Source: Candidatus Gastranaerophilales bacterium
Lineage (GTDB): Bacteria; Cyanobacteriota; Vampirovibrionia; Gastranaerophilales; Gastranaerophilaceae
Assembly: GCA_944326545.1 (NCBI GenBank)
Contig: CALVEH010000004.1
Coordinates: 62,001 to 126,000 of the forward strand
Length of the DNA stretch: 64,000 nucleotides
Direction of reading: 5' to 3'
How positions within the stretch are numbered: position 1 is the stretch's first letter; every line of letters begins with the position of its first letter. A model generated the notes under the pieces. It had not been told where the DNA came from, searched no databases, and worked only from the letters and a program-made list of their open reading frames with translations. Made by a program: the position numbers and the translations under genes. Shown here piece by piece: positions 20,128 to 28,092 of this stretch.

Positions 20128-21532
20128 TGTTTTGTTTACCGTCTAAGTTATCCAAAATATAAAATCTCTCTGTCATAATTAATGTAGTATCTTTTGATTT
20201 GTACAAAACTTTTTCTTCCGGTACGGCAAGAGAACTGAAAAGGTAGTATATTTTTTTCCCTTTAAATTTTTGCAGATTTTTTTCTTGTACATCTATAGGG
20301 ATGTAATCATTTGCTTTGCTGTCATATCCGTATGTATAAAAAGTATCGGTAATCGGATAGTAGAATTTATAACCTTTTATATAAGCAGCAATACTGCTTG
20401 TAAAAATTGGGCGATTTGTGATTATTATATCGTTTTGGTTTATGTGTTTTTTGATAAAGTTTGCAGTATTTTTGCTGCCTGAATAATCATATTTTATATC
20501 GTTGTTTCTTAGTTGGAATCCAAGATTAATACTGAGACCGAAAAATAAAATCAAAATTAAATTGTAAATAACTTTTTTTGTTTTGCTTAGATTGTCTTGC
20601 AAAAATATTATCCAAAAACAAAATAACAAAACACATATTCCTGCCCATGTTTTTTCAGGAGCTGACATCCAAATGTAGTTATATATAAAAAACTGATAAG
20701 CAATATTTACTAAAAAAGCACAAAACAGTTTTTTGTTTTCAATAAATATCGCAATCCCTGATGCTAAAAGTAATATAGAAAGAAATATTCCTTTTATATT
20801 TCCCATAACCCCAAACAGGTTAATCATATATGTGATATAAGTCTTAGTAAAAAATTTGTCTGCCAATACTATGTATTGAGAAACACTTTCGTTTTTATGA
20901 GGACAAGTGAAGATGTACAAACATAAAAATAAAATTGGTAAAAATATAATTAAAAATGGAGCTATATAATTTTTTTTATTAATCTTATTTTTAAAAATGT
21001 TGTCATAAAAAAATAAAATTCCCATTACCGTACAAAAAGCACACATCAATACATGAGTTTGTGACAACAACGCCAAACTGATTGCGTACAAATATGGTCT
21101 TTGTTTTTGTGTCGGGTAAAACAATGCAGCCAAAAATATAAACAAAGGCACTAATGAATAGCTTCTTGAAAGTACGGGAAGCCAATATAAAAAACCTGCG
21201 CTAAAAATTACGCTCAATTTTGTGATTATGTTAAATGGAGATTTCCATAAAAAAACACCAACGGCTGTTGTCATAAAAAGCCAGCTTATTATTTGCATTG
21301 AAGTGATTGACATTCCCAACTTTGCAAAAGGAAATACCATCAAATACCACATTAAAGGGTGTCCTTCTATTCTTACGTGGTCTATTATTCCCCAAAAATT
21401 TAAATCTCTTACGACAAGCCAAACTTGTGCTTCGTCTCTCCAGACTTCATGATTTAATACACAAATAACGGTTAATACTGCATATAAAATTAAACATATT
21501 ACATTAACAATAAGTGTTTTTTTATTTTCCAT
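20114..21532 (-). CDS. GT-C-type membrane glycosyltransferase, subfamily B (copy 1)
   Basis: Polytopic protein (472 residues) with NHEVWRDEAQ (Asp33, Glu34), RIEGHP and SMQI, matching the gene at 17215. C-terminal YDYSGSKNTANFI corresponds to the similar segment in the other array members. The ATG touches the stop codon of the DUF2142-like gene upstream, so the genes are cotranscribed. Predicted to act on the outer face of the inner membrane with a lipid-linked sugar. Confidence 0.75.
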   Translation of the reverse strand: MENKKTLIVNVICLILYAVLTVICVLNHEVWRDEAQVWLVVRDLNFWGIIDHVRIEGHPLMWYLMVFPFAKLGMSITSMQIISWLFMTTAVGVFLWKSPFNIITKLSVIFSAGFLYWLPVLSRSYSLVPLFIFLAALFYPTQKQRPYLYAISLALLSQTHVLMCAFCTVMGILFFYDNIFKNKINKKNYIAPFLIIFLPILFLCLYIFTCPHKNESVSQYIVLADKFFTKTYITYMINLFGVMGNIKGIFLSILLLASGIAIFIENKKLFCAFLVNIAYQFFIYNYIWMSAPEKTWAGICVLLFCFWIIFLQDNLSKTKKVIYNLILILFFGLSINLGFQLRNNDIKYDYSGSKNTANFIKKHINQNDIIITNRPIFTSSIAAYIKGYKFYYPITDTFYTYGYDSKANDYIPIDVQEKNLQKFKGKKIYYLFSSLAVPEEKVLYKSKDTTLIMTERFYILDNLDGKQNNVKN

Positions 21533-22899
21533 TAAACGTACCCGACAAGTATTGTGATAAGTGTTTCAAAAAGCAAGAATTGTGATATAAGAAAACACAA
21601 AACAGGCAAAACCATACTTTTAGTTCGGAATTTTTTCGTGCAAAAAATCATTAGTCCAAACAACAACAATGGTGTTAAGTATCTGCCTTGTATACCTACT
21701 ATGTAAGTTTTGCTTTTATAAATTAAATATACGGATGTAACTATAATCAAATATGAAATAATTATTGCACTTAGTATTAAAAATTTTTGTTTTAAGTTGA
21801 TACTAAAAGTTTTTTCTTTAGCCGTTTTATAAAACATTGAAACTATCAACGCAAAATATGCAATATTAACTGCGAACATAGGTATCATCTTAAAAAATAC
21901 ACTTACGCTTGAGATGATATTTCTGTAGCAAAAGCCTCTCAATATGTATGTTGATTGAATGACTTTTTTTAAGTAGCCGACAGGTGATAATATGATTTGT
22001 TTTATCAAATCAGTTTTGTCGGAAATTAAAAAAGCCTTTGTATGTTCATTCATTATTGGGCTGCTCATTACAAAAGAAAGAAACAAAACTATTATAAAAA
22101 TTGAACATAAAGCTATAATTGACGGATATTTAAAATATTCTTTTATACATTCAAATTTTGATTTTGGCAAAATGAAATATGTAACAATAAGAGGGAAATA
22201 TGCGTATTTTAAAATACAAATGTAAATAAATAACAGTCCCCAAATTGCAATTTGTTTTGTGTTAATAATTTTTACTCTGTCGTCAAAAGCAAGATTTAAT
22301 GTATATGCCAAAAACAAAATTATTAAACCGAAAGTTAGCCCGTCAACACTAACAGAGGCGGCTTGGTATATGTTAATAGGTAAAACCGAAAATAAAAAGA
22401 AAGTCCATTTATATCCGGGTGTGATTCTTATTGCTGCATAACACAAAGCCAAATAAACTACCAGAGAACAAAATCTCATAATGTACAGCATAAACAAAGG
22501 TTTTATGTTTAACAATTTTAAAACCCACAATAAAATACAAGATGGAAAATACGATAAAGGTGTATAACTTGATGGGTTAAAGTTTAAAAATTGTTGGTTT
22601 GTTTTGTCTAAATTAAGTTTAGATGCTTGTAATGTTCCTTCAAAAGGAATTTTTGTATCTATCCTTCTAAAATAATCATAAAAGTTATACATATCGACAA
22701 AACTTTTAGGCAGAGTTTGACCGCTTATGCCTTCTTTTATCTGATATCTTAAAGAGCCTTGTGTGTAACCCCACATTTTAAAAAGGTGTTCCGGTTCATC
22801 AGGTGTCTGAAAAGGCGGGTTAATAAATAAAAAGATTATTCCCCATAACAGACAAATTATTAAAAATAAGTTTTCTATTTTAAACAAAGTTTTTTCCAT
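21532..22899 (-). CDS. DUF2142-like membrane protein (copy 1)
   Basis: First gene of the six-gene array (455 residues, roughly ten hydrophobic segments). INPPFQTPDEPEH (27-39) and GIQGRYLTPL near the C-terminus match the paralogue at 15837. The N-terminal helices LFLIICLLWG are also shared. The start codon is only 26 bases from the gtrA start on the other strand, and the promoter -10 box is part of a shared palindrome. The leader is short, about 9 bases, with a weak TAGAG site. Confidence 0.72.
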   Translation of the reverse strand: MEKTLFKIENLFLIICLLWGIIFLFINPPFQTPDEPEHLFKMWGYTQGSLRYQIKEGISGQTLPKSFVDMYNFYDYFRRIDTKIPFEGTLQASKLNLDKTNQQFLNFNPSSYTPLSYFPSCILLWVLKLLNIKPLFMLYIMRFCSLVVYLALCYAAIRITPGYKWTFFLFSVLPINIYQAASVSVDGLTFGLIILFLAYTLNLAFDDRVKIINTKQIAIWGLLFIYICILKYAYFPLIVTYFILPKSKFECIKEYFKYPSIIALCSIFIIVLFLSFVMSSPIMNEHTKAFLISDKTDLIKQIILSPVGYLKKVIQSTYILRGFCYRNIISSVSVFFKMIPMFAVNIAYFALIVSMFYKTAKEKTFSINLKQKFLILSAIIISYLIIVTSVYLIYKSKTYIVGIQGRYLTPLLLFGLMIFCTKKFRTKSMVLPVLCFLISQFLLFETLITILVGYV

Positions 22900-22906
22900 C
22901 TCTAAA

Positions 22907-22922
22907 TTTATAATATTATAAA
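22907..22922. promoter_or_regulatory. Palindromic bidirectional -10 region
   Basis: A 16-base perfect palindrome (TTTATAATATTATAAA) gives TATAAT on both strands: 22909-22914 for gtrA and 22915-22920 for the array. Only 26 bases separate the two start codons, so both operons seem to share one melting region and have very short leaders. Confidence 0.6.
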
Positions 22923-22925
22923 GTT

Positions 22926-23300
22926 ATGAAAATAGATTGGCTTTTTGTAAAATTTATTCTTGTCGGAATCTTAAATACCGCATTTGGTTATTTGGTATTT
23001 GCAGCGTTGTTATATTTTGGTTTGCATTATACATTAGCAGTTGTTTTATCAACAATTGCAGGAGTCCTTTTTAACTTTAAAACGACAGGTACGCTTGTTT
23101 TTAAAAATAATAACAACAAGCTCATATTTAAGTTTGTTGCAGTATATGCGCTTACTTGCATTATTGGTATAATAGTTTTGCGTTTGGCAGAATTGGTTAA
23201 TGTAAATCTGTATTTGGCAGGCATGGTTTCAACCGGAATCTGTGCGATTATAGCGTTTATACTTAACAAAAATTGGGTTTTTAAATATGAAAAAAATTAG
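22926..23300 (+). CDS. GtrA-like membrane protein
   Basis: Small four-helix membrane protein (124 residues) of the GtrA family, thought to flip polyprenyl-phosphate-linked sugars across the inner membrane. FVKFILVGILNTAFGY at the N-terminus and FILNKNWVFKYE at the C-terminus are family hallmarks. It overlaps the next gene, a GtrB-like transferase, by 14 bases. Paired with the membrane glycosyltransferases opposite, it completes a Gtr-type pathway. Confidence 0.88.
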   Translation: MKIDWLFVKFILVGILNTAFGYLVFAALLYFGLHYTLAVVLSTIAGVLFNFKTTGTLVFKNNNNKLIFKFVAVYALTCIIGIIVLRLAELVNVNLYLAGMVSTGICAIIAFILNKNWVFKYEKN

Positions 23301-24228
23301 TCTTGTTTCAAGTTGTTACAATGAAGAAGAAAATATAGATACTCTTTATGACAGAGTTACAAAAGCTATAGAACCTTTTTGTGACAAATATGAGTTTGAA
23401 TATATTTTGCTAGATAACGGTTCAACCGATAATACCGAATCAAAATTGAGAGAAATAGCAGCTAAAGATTCAAGAATAAAAGTCATATTGAATGCAAGAA
23501 ATTTTGGACATATCCGCTCCCCTTATTACGGAATGATTCAAGCAACGGGTGATGCTGTTATTTATCTTGCTTCTGATTTACAAGACCCTCCTGAATTGAT
23601 AAAAGACTTTATTCAAAAATGGGAAGACGGTTATAAAATCGTTCTTGGCCAAAAAACAAAAAGTGAAGAGTCTATTCTTATGTTTTTGATAAGAAGTGCA
23701 TACTATGAGTTAATTTCTCGTATTGCGGATGACGATTCGGGTCTTGTTAAAAACTGCACAGGGTTTGGTTTGTATGACAAAAAGGTTATAGAAATAATAA
23801 AAAGTATGGATGATCCATACCCTTATATCAGAGGTCTTGTTTGTGACATAGGTTTTGAAAAAGCTTTTGTAGAGTTTACTCAACCTACAAGAAAAAGAGG
23901 TATCACAAAAAATAATTTCTATACATTGTATGACAACGCAATGATAGGTATTGTAAAACATTCTAAGGTTCCGCTTAGAATAATGACTTTTTTAGGTTTT
24001 GGATTTTCGTTTTTAAGCCTTTTGATTGCCTTTTTATACTTTGTATTAAAACTGATTTTTTGGGAAGAATTTTCTCTTGGCTTAGCACCTATAATTATCA
24101 GCCTGTTCTTCTTTGCTTCAATTCAATTGTTTTGTTTGGGCGTTCTTGGAGAATATATCGGAGCAATCTATACAAGGGTAAACAAAAAACCTGTTGTTGT
24201 TGAAAAAGAAAGAATAAATTTTCTATAA
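23287..24228 (+). CDS. Polyprenyl-phosphate glycosyltransferase (GtrB/DPM-like GT2)
   Basis: GT2-family enzyme (313 residues) that transfers a sugar from a nucleotide donor to polyprenyl phosphate on the cytoplasmic face. SSCYNEEENIDTLY begins the GT-A fold, with LDNGSTDNTES and SSDLQDPPELI (the DxD-like QDPPE motif). Two C-terminal hydrophobic helices (about 230-250 and 265-290) anchor it. It overlaps gtrA by 14 bases. Donor sugar cannot be read from sequence. Confidence 0.88.
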   Translation: MKKISLVSSCYNEEENIDTLYDRVTKAIEPFCDKYEFEYILLDNGSTDNTESKLREIAAKDSRIKVILNARNFGHIRSPYYGMIQATGDAVIYLASDLQDPPELIKDFIQKWEDGYKIVLGQKTKSEESILMFLIRSAYYELISRIADDDSGLVKNCTGFGLYDKKVIEIIKSMDDPYPYIRGLVCDIGFEKAFVEFTQPTRKRGITKNNFYTLYDNAMIGIVKHSKVPLRIMTFLGFGFSFLSLLIAFLYFVLKLIFWEEFSLGLAPIIISLFFFASIQLFCLGVLGEYIGAIYTRVNKKPVVVEKERINFL

Positions 24229-24318
24229 GTCAACTGCTCCGCCTGTTTATTGAACATGTGCATTACAAAAGTCTATCCTAACAAACTATGGCTTGCACCT
24301 GCAATAATAACCATAGAG

Positions 24319-25521
24319 TTAAAGACACAAGGCTTTTCCCGCAATATAACCTGTTGACCAGCAGTTTTGAAGGTTAAATCCACCTGTTAGGCCGTCTATG
24401 TCTAAGATTTCTCCGCAAAAGTATAAATCGGAAACTATCTTAGACCCCATAGTTTTGGAATCAATCTCTTTTAAATCAACCCCGCCTGCCGTTACTATTT
24501 CTTCTCCACGAGCGACTTTTAGGGCGTTAAAGGTTAGTGATGTTAAATTTTTTACGATTTTTTCTCTAAATTGTTTAGAAAGTTGCCCTGATTTTATGTC
24601 GTGAGAGATGTTTTCTTTCTTTAATATCACTGCAGCAAGGTTTTTGGGAATATAGTTGCTTACGGTATTTAAAATATCCTTTTGAGCATTAGTTTTTAAG
24701 ACTTCTGAGAGTTCTTTGTCAAAATCTTGAGATTCTTTGTTGACAAGGTTTAATACAATTTTAAGAGGGTTTTTGTCATCAAAATTTAAATAAGCGCAAT
24801 ATGATGATATTTTGTAAACCAAAGGCCCTGATATGCCGTTGTGAGTGAATAAGAAATCCCCTGAAAGATTTTTTACTTTTTTGTTGTTAAAAAATACTTG
24901 AGCTTCAATGTTTTTAAGGCTTATTCCGCTTATTGTCGCAAAATCCTTTTCTTTTGTGATTAAAGAACTCAAAGCAGGGCGAAGCTCTGTAACGTTGTGT
25001 CCCAAACTTTTGGCAAGGGAATGACCGTTGCCTTTTCCGCCTGTAGCAATAACGAGTTTGTCAAAGTGATGGAATCCTTTGTCTGTTGTCACATCAAAGC
25101 CTTGAGGTGTTTTTTTTATTTTTAGCACATTTTCAAAAAGTTTTTTGATATTTTTTCTATCAACTTGTTTTAAAAGAGCGTTTTTAACCTCTTTTGAAGA
25201 ATCAGAAACGGGGAATACTCTTAAATCTTCTTGCACATAAGTTTCTACACCTATATTGTTAAAAAATTCTATTGTGTCAGCTGTTGAAAATTTAGAAAGA
25301 ATACTGTACAGGAATTTTTCTCCTCTTGGGTAAAATTTTGCAAGTTCTTTAAAGTTGTATTCGCAATAAGCAAGGTTGCATCTGCCTCCGCCTGTTGGGA
25401 GAATTGTGTTTAAGATGATGCTTTTATCAAGTATAAAAACTTTGTTATTCGGGTTTTTTGCGGCAAAAATTACACACATAATCCCTGCCGGGCCGCCTCC
25501 TATAATACCTATATCAGACAT
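24319..25521 (-). CDS. BaiN/HI0933-like flavoprotein
   Basis: FAD-binding oxidoreductase (400 residues) of the BaiN/HI0933 family, some members of which reduce C=C bonds. The N-terminus DIGIIGGGPAGIM is the Rossmann dinucleotide motif; LPTGGGRCNLAY, IATGGKGNG and the C-terminal GEILDIDGLTGGFNLQ FAD block are diagnostic. The start at 25521 is chosen because AGAGG lies 8 bases upstream; the longer frame runs back into folK. The ATG overlaps the folK stop by 8 bases. Substrate unknown. Confidence 0.9.
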   Translation of the reverse strand: MSDIGIIGGGPAGIMCVIFAAKNPNNKVFILDKSIILNTILPTGGGRCNLAYCEYNFKELAKFYPRGEKFLYSILSKFSTADTIEFFNNIGVETYVQEDLRVFPVSDSSKEVKNALLKQVDRKNIKKLFENVLKIKKTPQGFDVTTDKGFHHFDKLVIATGGKGNGHSLAKSLGHNVTELRPALSSLITKEKDFATISGISLKNIEAQVFFNNKKVKNLSGDFLFTHNGISGPLVYKISSYCAYLNFDDKNPLKIVLNLVNKESQDFDKELSEVLKTNAQKDILNTVSNYIPKNLAAVILKKENISHDIKSGQLSKQFREKIVKNLTSLTFNALKVARGEEIVTAGGVDLKEIDSKTMGSKIVSDLYFCGEILDIDGLTGGFNLQNCWSTGYIAGKALCL

Positions 25522-26026
25522 TTTCGCAACCTCTTGTTCCGTAAAGAAAAACATCTTCAACCTGTTCAAGGTCATCATATAAATCTGATATTGATTTATT
25601 TAAAACAGGGTGTACAAAATCGGGTATCAATTCCAATAATGGCACTAATACAAAGGCTCTTTGGTGCATTCTCGGGTGAGGGATTGTTAAGATTTCCGTG
25701 TTTATTATTTCTTTGTCATAGAAAATTATGTCAATATCAATTGGTCTTTCGCCCCATCTTTGTTCTTTGTCTCTGTTTCTGCCAAGAGTTTTTTCTATAT
25801 TCAGGCATTTCATCATCAAATCTTGTGCACTTAGGCTTGTTTTTATCTCAACGGCTAAATTTAAAAACCAATTTTGTTCTTTTATTCCCCAAGGTTCTGT
25901 TTCGTAAAGGGCAGAACTTCTTATGAGCTTGATGTTTTCGGTAAGACTGAGAAAACTTACCGCTTGTTCGATAAGTTTTAGTCTGTCGCCTGAATTTGAA
26001 CCTAAACACAAGTACGCAATAGCCAT
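25514..26026 (-). CDS. folK: Hydroxymethyldihydropterin pyrophosphokinase (HPPK)
   Basis: Transfers pyrophosphate from ATP to 6-hydroxymethyl-7,8-dihydropterin in folate synthesis. The 170-residue product has CLGSNSGDR at the N-terminus, YETEPWG, the RWGERPIDIDI block with the two Mg-binding Asp residues, and PHPRMHQRAFVLVPL. TATAAT ends about 8 bases before the ATG and no ribosome site is visible, so the message may be leaderless. It is the first gene of a two-gene unit with the flavoprotein. Confidence 0.95.
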   Translation of the reverse strand: MAIAYLCLGSNSGDRLKLIEQAVSFLSLTENIKLIRSSALYETEPWGIKEQNWFLNLAVEIKTSLSAQDLMMKCLNIEKTLGRNRDKEQRWGERPIDIDIIFYDKEIINTEILTIPHPRMHQRAFVLVPLLELIPDFVHPVLNKSISDLYDDLEQVEDVFLYGTRGCENV

Positions 26027-26176
26027 AATAAAATATTATAATTTTTGACTGCTAAATACAATTAATAATAAAAATTTTGTGCCTATTCTTTATAAATGTT
26101 AAAAATTATCGGCGCTAATTGTGTTTTCGTTCTTTTTTATGTTAAGATTTTATACATCAGAAAATGAGGAAAATCT

Positions 26177-26734
26177 ATGATATCAGTAAATGATTTAAAA
26201 ACAGGCTTAACACTTGAATTAGACAATGGACTTTGGTCAGTTGTAGAATTTTTACACGTAAAACCCGGTAAAGGTGCTGCGTTTGTTAGAACAAAACTTA
26301 AAAACGTTGAAACTGGTAACGTTGTTGAAAAAACATTCAGAGCCGGTGAAAAAGTTGCAAAAGCAACTCTTGATAAACGTGAAATGCAATACCTTTACAA
26401 AGAAGGTTCAGATTACGTTATGATGGATACAGAAAACTATGAACAATTGTCTGTACCTGAAAATCACATTGGTGACGGCGTTAAATATCTTAAAGAAAAC
26501 ATGAACGTACAAATTCTTTTACACGACGGTAAAATTATCGGTTTGGATATTCCTAACCACGTTGAATTGGAAGTTGTTGATACTCCTCCGTCAGAAAAGG
26601 GCAACACATCACAAGGCGGTACAAAACCTGCTACTTTAGAAACTGGTGCTGTTGTTAACGTTCCTTTCTTTATCGCTAACGGTGACAAAATCAGAGTTGA
26701 TACAAGAACAAACGAATACCTCGACAGAGTGTAG
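26177..26734 (+). CDS. efp: Elongation factor P
   Basis: Stimulates peptide bonds at polyproline stalls by binding between the P and E sites. The 185-residue product has the three beta-barrel domains; the loop KPGKGAAFVR contains the Lys that is modified in some bacteria. C-terminal GDKIRVDTRTNEYLDRV is diagnostic. GAGGAAA lies about 8 bases before the ATG. accB follows after 102 bases occupied by a structured RNA; the efp-accB order is also found in cyanobacteria. Confidence 0.96.
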   Translation: MISVNDLKTGLTLELDNGLWSVVEFLHVKPGKGAAFVRTKLKNVETGNVVEKTFRAGEKVAKATLDKREMQYLYKEGSDYVMMDTENYEQLSVPENHIGDGVKYLKENMNVQILLHDGKIIGLDIPNHVELEVVDTPPSEKGNTSQGGTKPATLETGAVVNVPFFIANGDKIRVDTRTNEYLDRV

Positions 26735-26803
26735 AGGAATCCGTGCGGACACGAAGATGTCCCTGTGATGCAAAACCACATTTTTGCGGAACACCGGTTT
26801 CCT
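26735..26803 (+). ncRNA. Three-way-junction RNA motif, copy 1 (efp-accB)
   Basis: Starts at the base after the efp stop. P1 pairs AGGAA-t-CCG (26735-26743) with CGG-t-TTCCT (26795-26803). P2 pairs GGACA with TGTCC (26747-26751/26758-26762). P3 pairs GCAAAA with TTTTGC (26770-26775/26782-26787), loop CCACAT. Junction strands are TGC, CTGTGA and GGAACAC. The copy at 43948 has different bases in all three helices but keeps the pairing and the junctions. Possible cis-regulator of accB; no known family recognised. Confidence 0.7.
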
Positions 26804-26836
26804 ATAAGAGTTAAATCTTAGTAAAAGGATGTTACT

Positions 26837-27292
26837 ATGAAATTTGAATTAGATTATATTGAACAATTGGTTAAAATGGTATCAGATAGTGAGTTAACAG
26901 AGTTGACTCTTGAAGATGCAGATAAAGCAATTGTTATCAGAAAAGAAAAAGAAGTAGTACAAGCACAAGTTATGCCTCAAGCTTTTGCGGCTGCACCTGT
27001 TGCTCAAGCTCCTGTAGCAGCACCTGCTGCAGAAGAAAAGAAAGAAGAAGCTCCTAAAGGAAAACCAATTACTTCTCCTATGGTAGGTACTTTCTATATG
27101 GCTTCTTCACCTGGAGCTAAACCGTTTGTAGAAGTTGGTCAAACAGTTTCTACAGGTCAGGTTGTTTGTATTATCGAAGCTATGAAACTTATGAACGAAA
27201 TCGAGTCAGAAGTTTCAGGTAAAGTTACTCAAATTTGCGTAAAAGACGGCGAAGCTGTTGAATACGGTCAAGTTTTGATGTACGTAGAATAA
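26837..27292 (+). CDS. accB: Biotin carboxyl carrier protein of acetyl-CoA carboxylase
   Basis: Carries the biotin that moves CO2 in the first step of fatty acid synthesis. The 151-residue product has an N-terminal helix, an Ala/Pro-rich linker (about 48-78) and the biotinyl domain with CIIEAMKLMNEIES; the Lys of EAMKLM is biotinylated. AAGGA lies about 8 bases before the ATG. accC is also downstream, but 800 bases away with a small membrane protein and repeat elements between. Confidence 0.96.
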   Translation: MKFELDYIEQLVKMVSDSELTELTLEDADKAIVIRKEKEVVQAQVMPQAFAAAPVAQAPVAAPAAEEKKEEAPKGKPITSPMVGTFYMASSPGAKPFVEVGQTVSTGQVVCIIEAMKLMNEIESEVSGKVTQICVKDGEAVEYGQVLMYVE

Positions 27293-27306
27293 TATATTTA
27301 AAAAAA

Positions 27307-27472
27307 CGACACTAAATATGTTCGAGAAAAATTTGCGATAAGGAACGTGAGCAAATTTTTTGAGTGACACATTGAAAAGGTGAGTCTTTGAGCTTCGAAG
27401 GCTCGAAGCAAGGACTCCGTTAAGGGTTGACTAAACGTCAAGCCTTAATGGATGGAAAGACGACACTAGATT
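27307..27472 (+). repeat. Intergenic repeat family, copy A
   Basis: Shares with copies B (47529) and C (55370) the blocks GATAAGGA (A and B), CGTGA, ATTTTTTGAG, GAAAAGGTGAG, CGAAGGCTCGA and the end CGACACTAGATT. Hairpins: AATTTGC with GCAAATT, and GCTTCGA (27392-27398) with TCGAAGC (27403-27409) inside GAGTC/GACTC. Copy A has an extra hairpin (TTGAC/GTCAA within TTAAGG/CCTTAA) before the shared end, and a further CGACACTA at its 5' edge. Confidence 0.8.
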
Positions 27473-27486
27473 AGGAAAGTTACAAG

Positions 27487-27553
27487 TTTGTATTAAATGT
27501 AAAGATTTTTGTTTGCAATAGCAAATAAAAGTCTTTACGTTTTTTATACAAGC
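27487..27553 (+). terminator. Long inverted repeat with T run
   Basis: An imperfect stem of about 30 bp with 4-base loop AATA (27517-27520); the best paired parts are TGTAAAGA/TCTTTAC and TTTGC/GCAAA. A six-T run follows the inner stem. It may be an intrinsic terminator after accB, or a transposon-like inverted repeat. It ends 15 bases before the start codon of the next gene, so any read-through message would carry it. Confidence 0.6.
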
Positions 27554-27568
27554 AAAAAGAGGTAAACT

Positions 27569-27997
27569 ATGACAATAAACAGTATCAGCGCTCAACCATT
27601 AAAATCAGATGTAAGCTTTAAACAAAACCTTTCAAAAGAAGCTAAAGAATCACAAAATAAAAAACATTCCGTTGCTAAAACTGTTGCTTGGACAGCTGCA
27701 GGAGTAGCCGGAGTAGCTGCATTGACTATTGCAGGTATTAAGCTTGCTAAATCAGGCAAATTAGATGGAATTACTCAAAAACTTAAAAATGTTGTAAAAA
27801 CATCTCCAAAAGAATATACCTACTATGGTACAGCAACAAGATCATTTGAATCTAATAAAGCTATGGCAGATGAAATAGTTGCTAATTTTAAAGCTATGAA
27901 AGATCGTGTGAGAGGTCACAATCTTAAACAGTGGATTTATAACAATAAGATTGATTGGTCTCAGGCACCTCAACCAAGAGCTAATGTTGTAAAATAG
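27569..27997 (+). CDS. Small membrane protein with N-terminal M-x-I-N-S...F-K-Q signature
   Basis: Unknown 142-residue protein. It starts MTINSISAQ with SFKQ at about 16-19, like the genes at 2570 and 4120. A single hydrophobic helix (about 38-60, Ala/Gly-rich, TAAGVAGVAALTIAG) is followed by a basic soluble part. AGAGG lies 7 bases before the ATG. It separates accB from accC and is preceded by repeat copy A, as the similar 47678 gene is preceded by copy B. The role may concern the envelope; no function recognised. Confidence 0.8.
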   Translation: MTINSISAQPLKSDVSFKQNLSKEAKESQNKKHSVAKTVAWTAAGVAGVAALTIAGIKLAKSGKLDGITQKLKNVVKTSPKEYTYYGTATRSFESNKAMADEIVANFKAMKDRVRGHNLKQWIYNNKIDWSQAPQPRANVVK

Positions 27998-28092
27998 TTT
28001 ACATTGTAACTTAATAAATATAAAAATTATGGAAAATTCCCAAGTTTGGTATAAAATTATACTATCTATCAGACTTAGGGAATTTATTTTAT

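Noticed and set aside
24283-24320. CTATGG/CCATAG hairpin after the GtrB-like gene as a terminator
   Set aside because: The loop is long and no T run follows, so the case is too weak to list.
27483-27555. Inverted repeat before the 27569 gene as an insertion sequence end
   Set aside because: No transposase or target duplication is visible; a terminator-like hairpin is simpler, although it is long.
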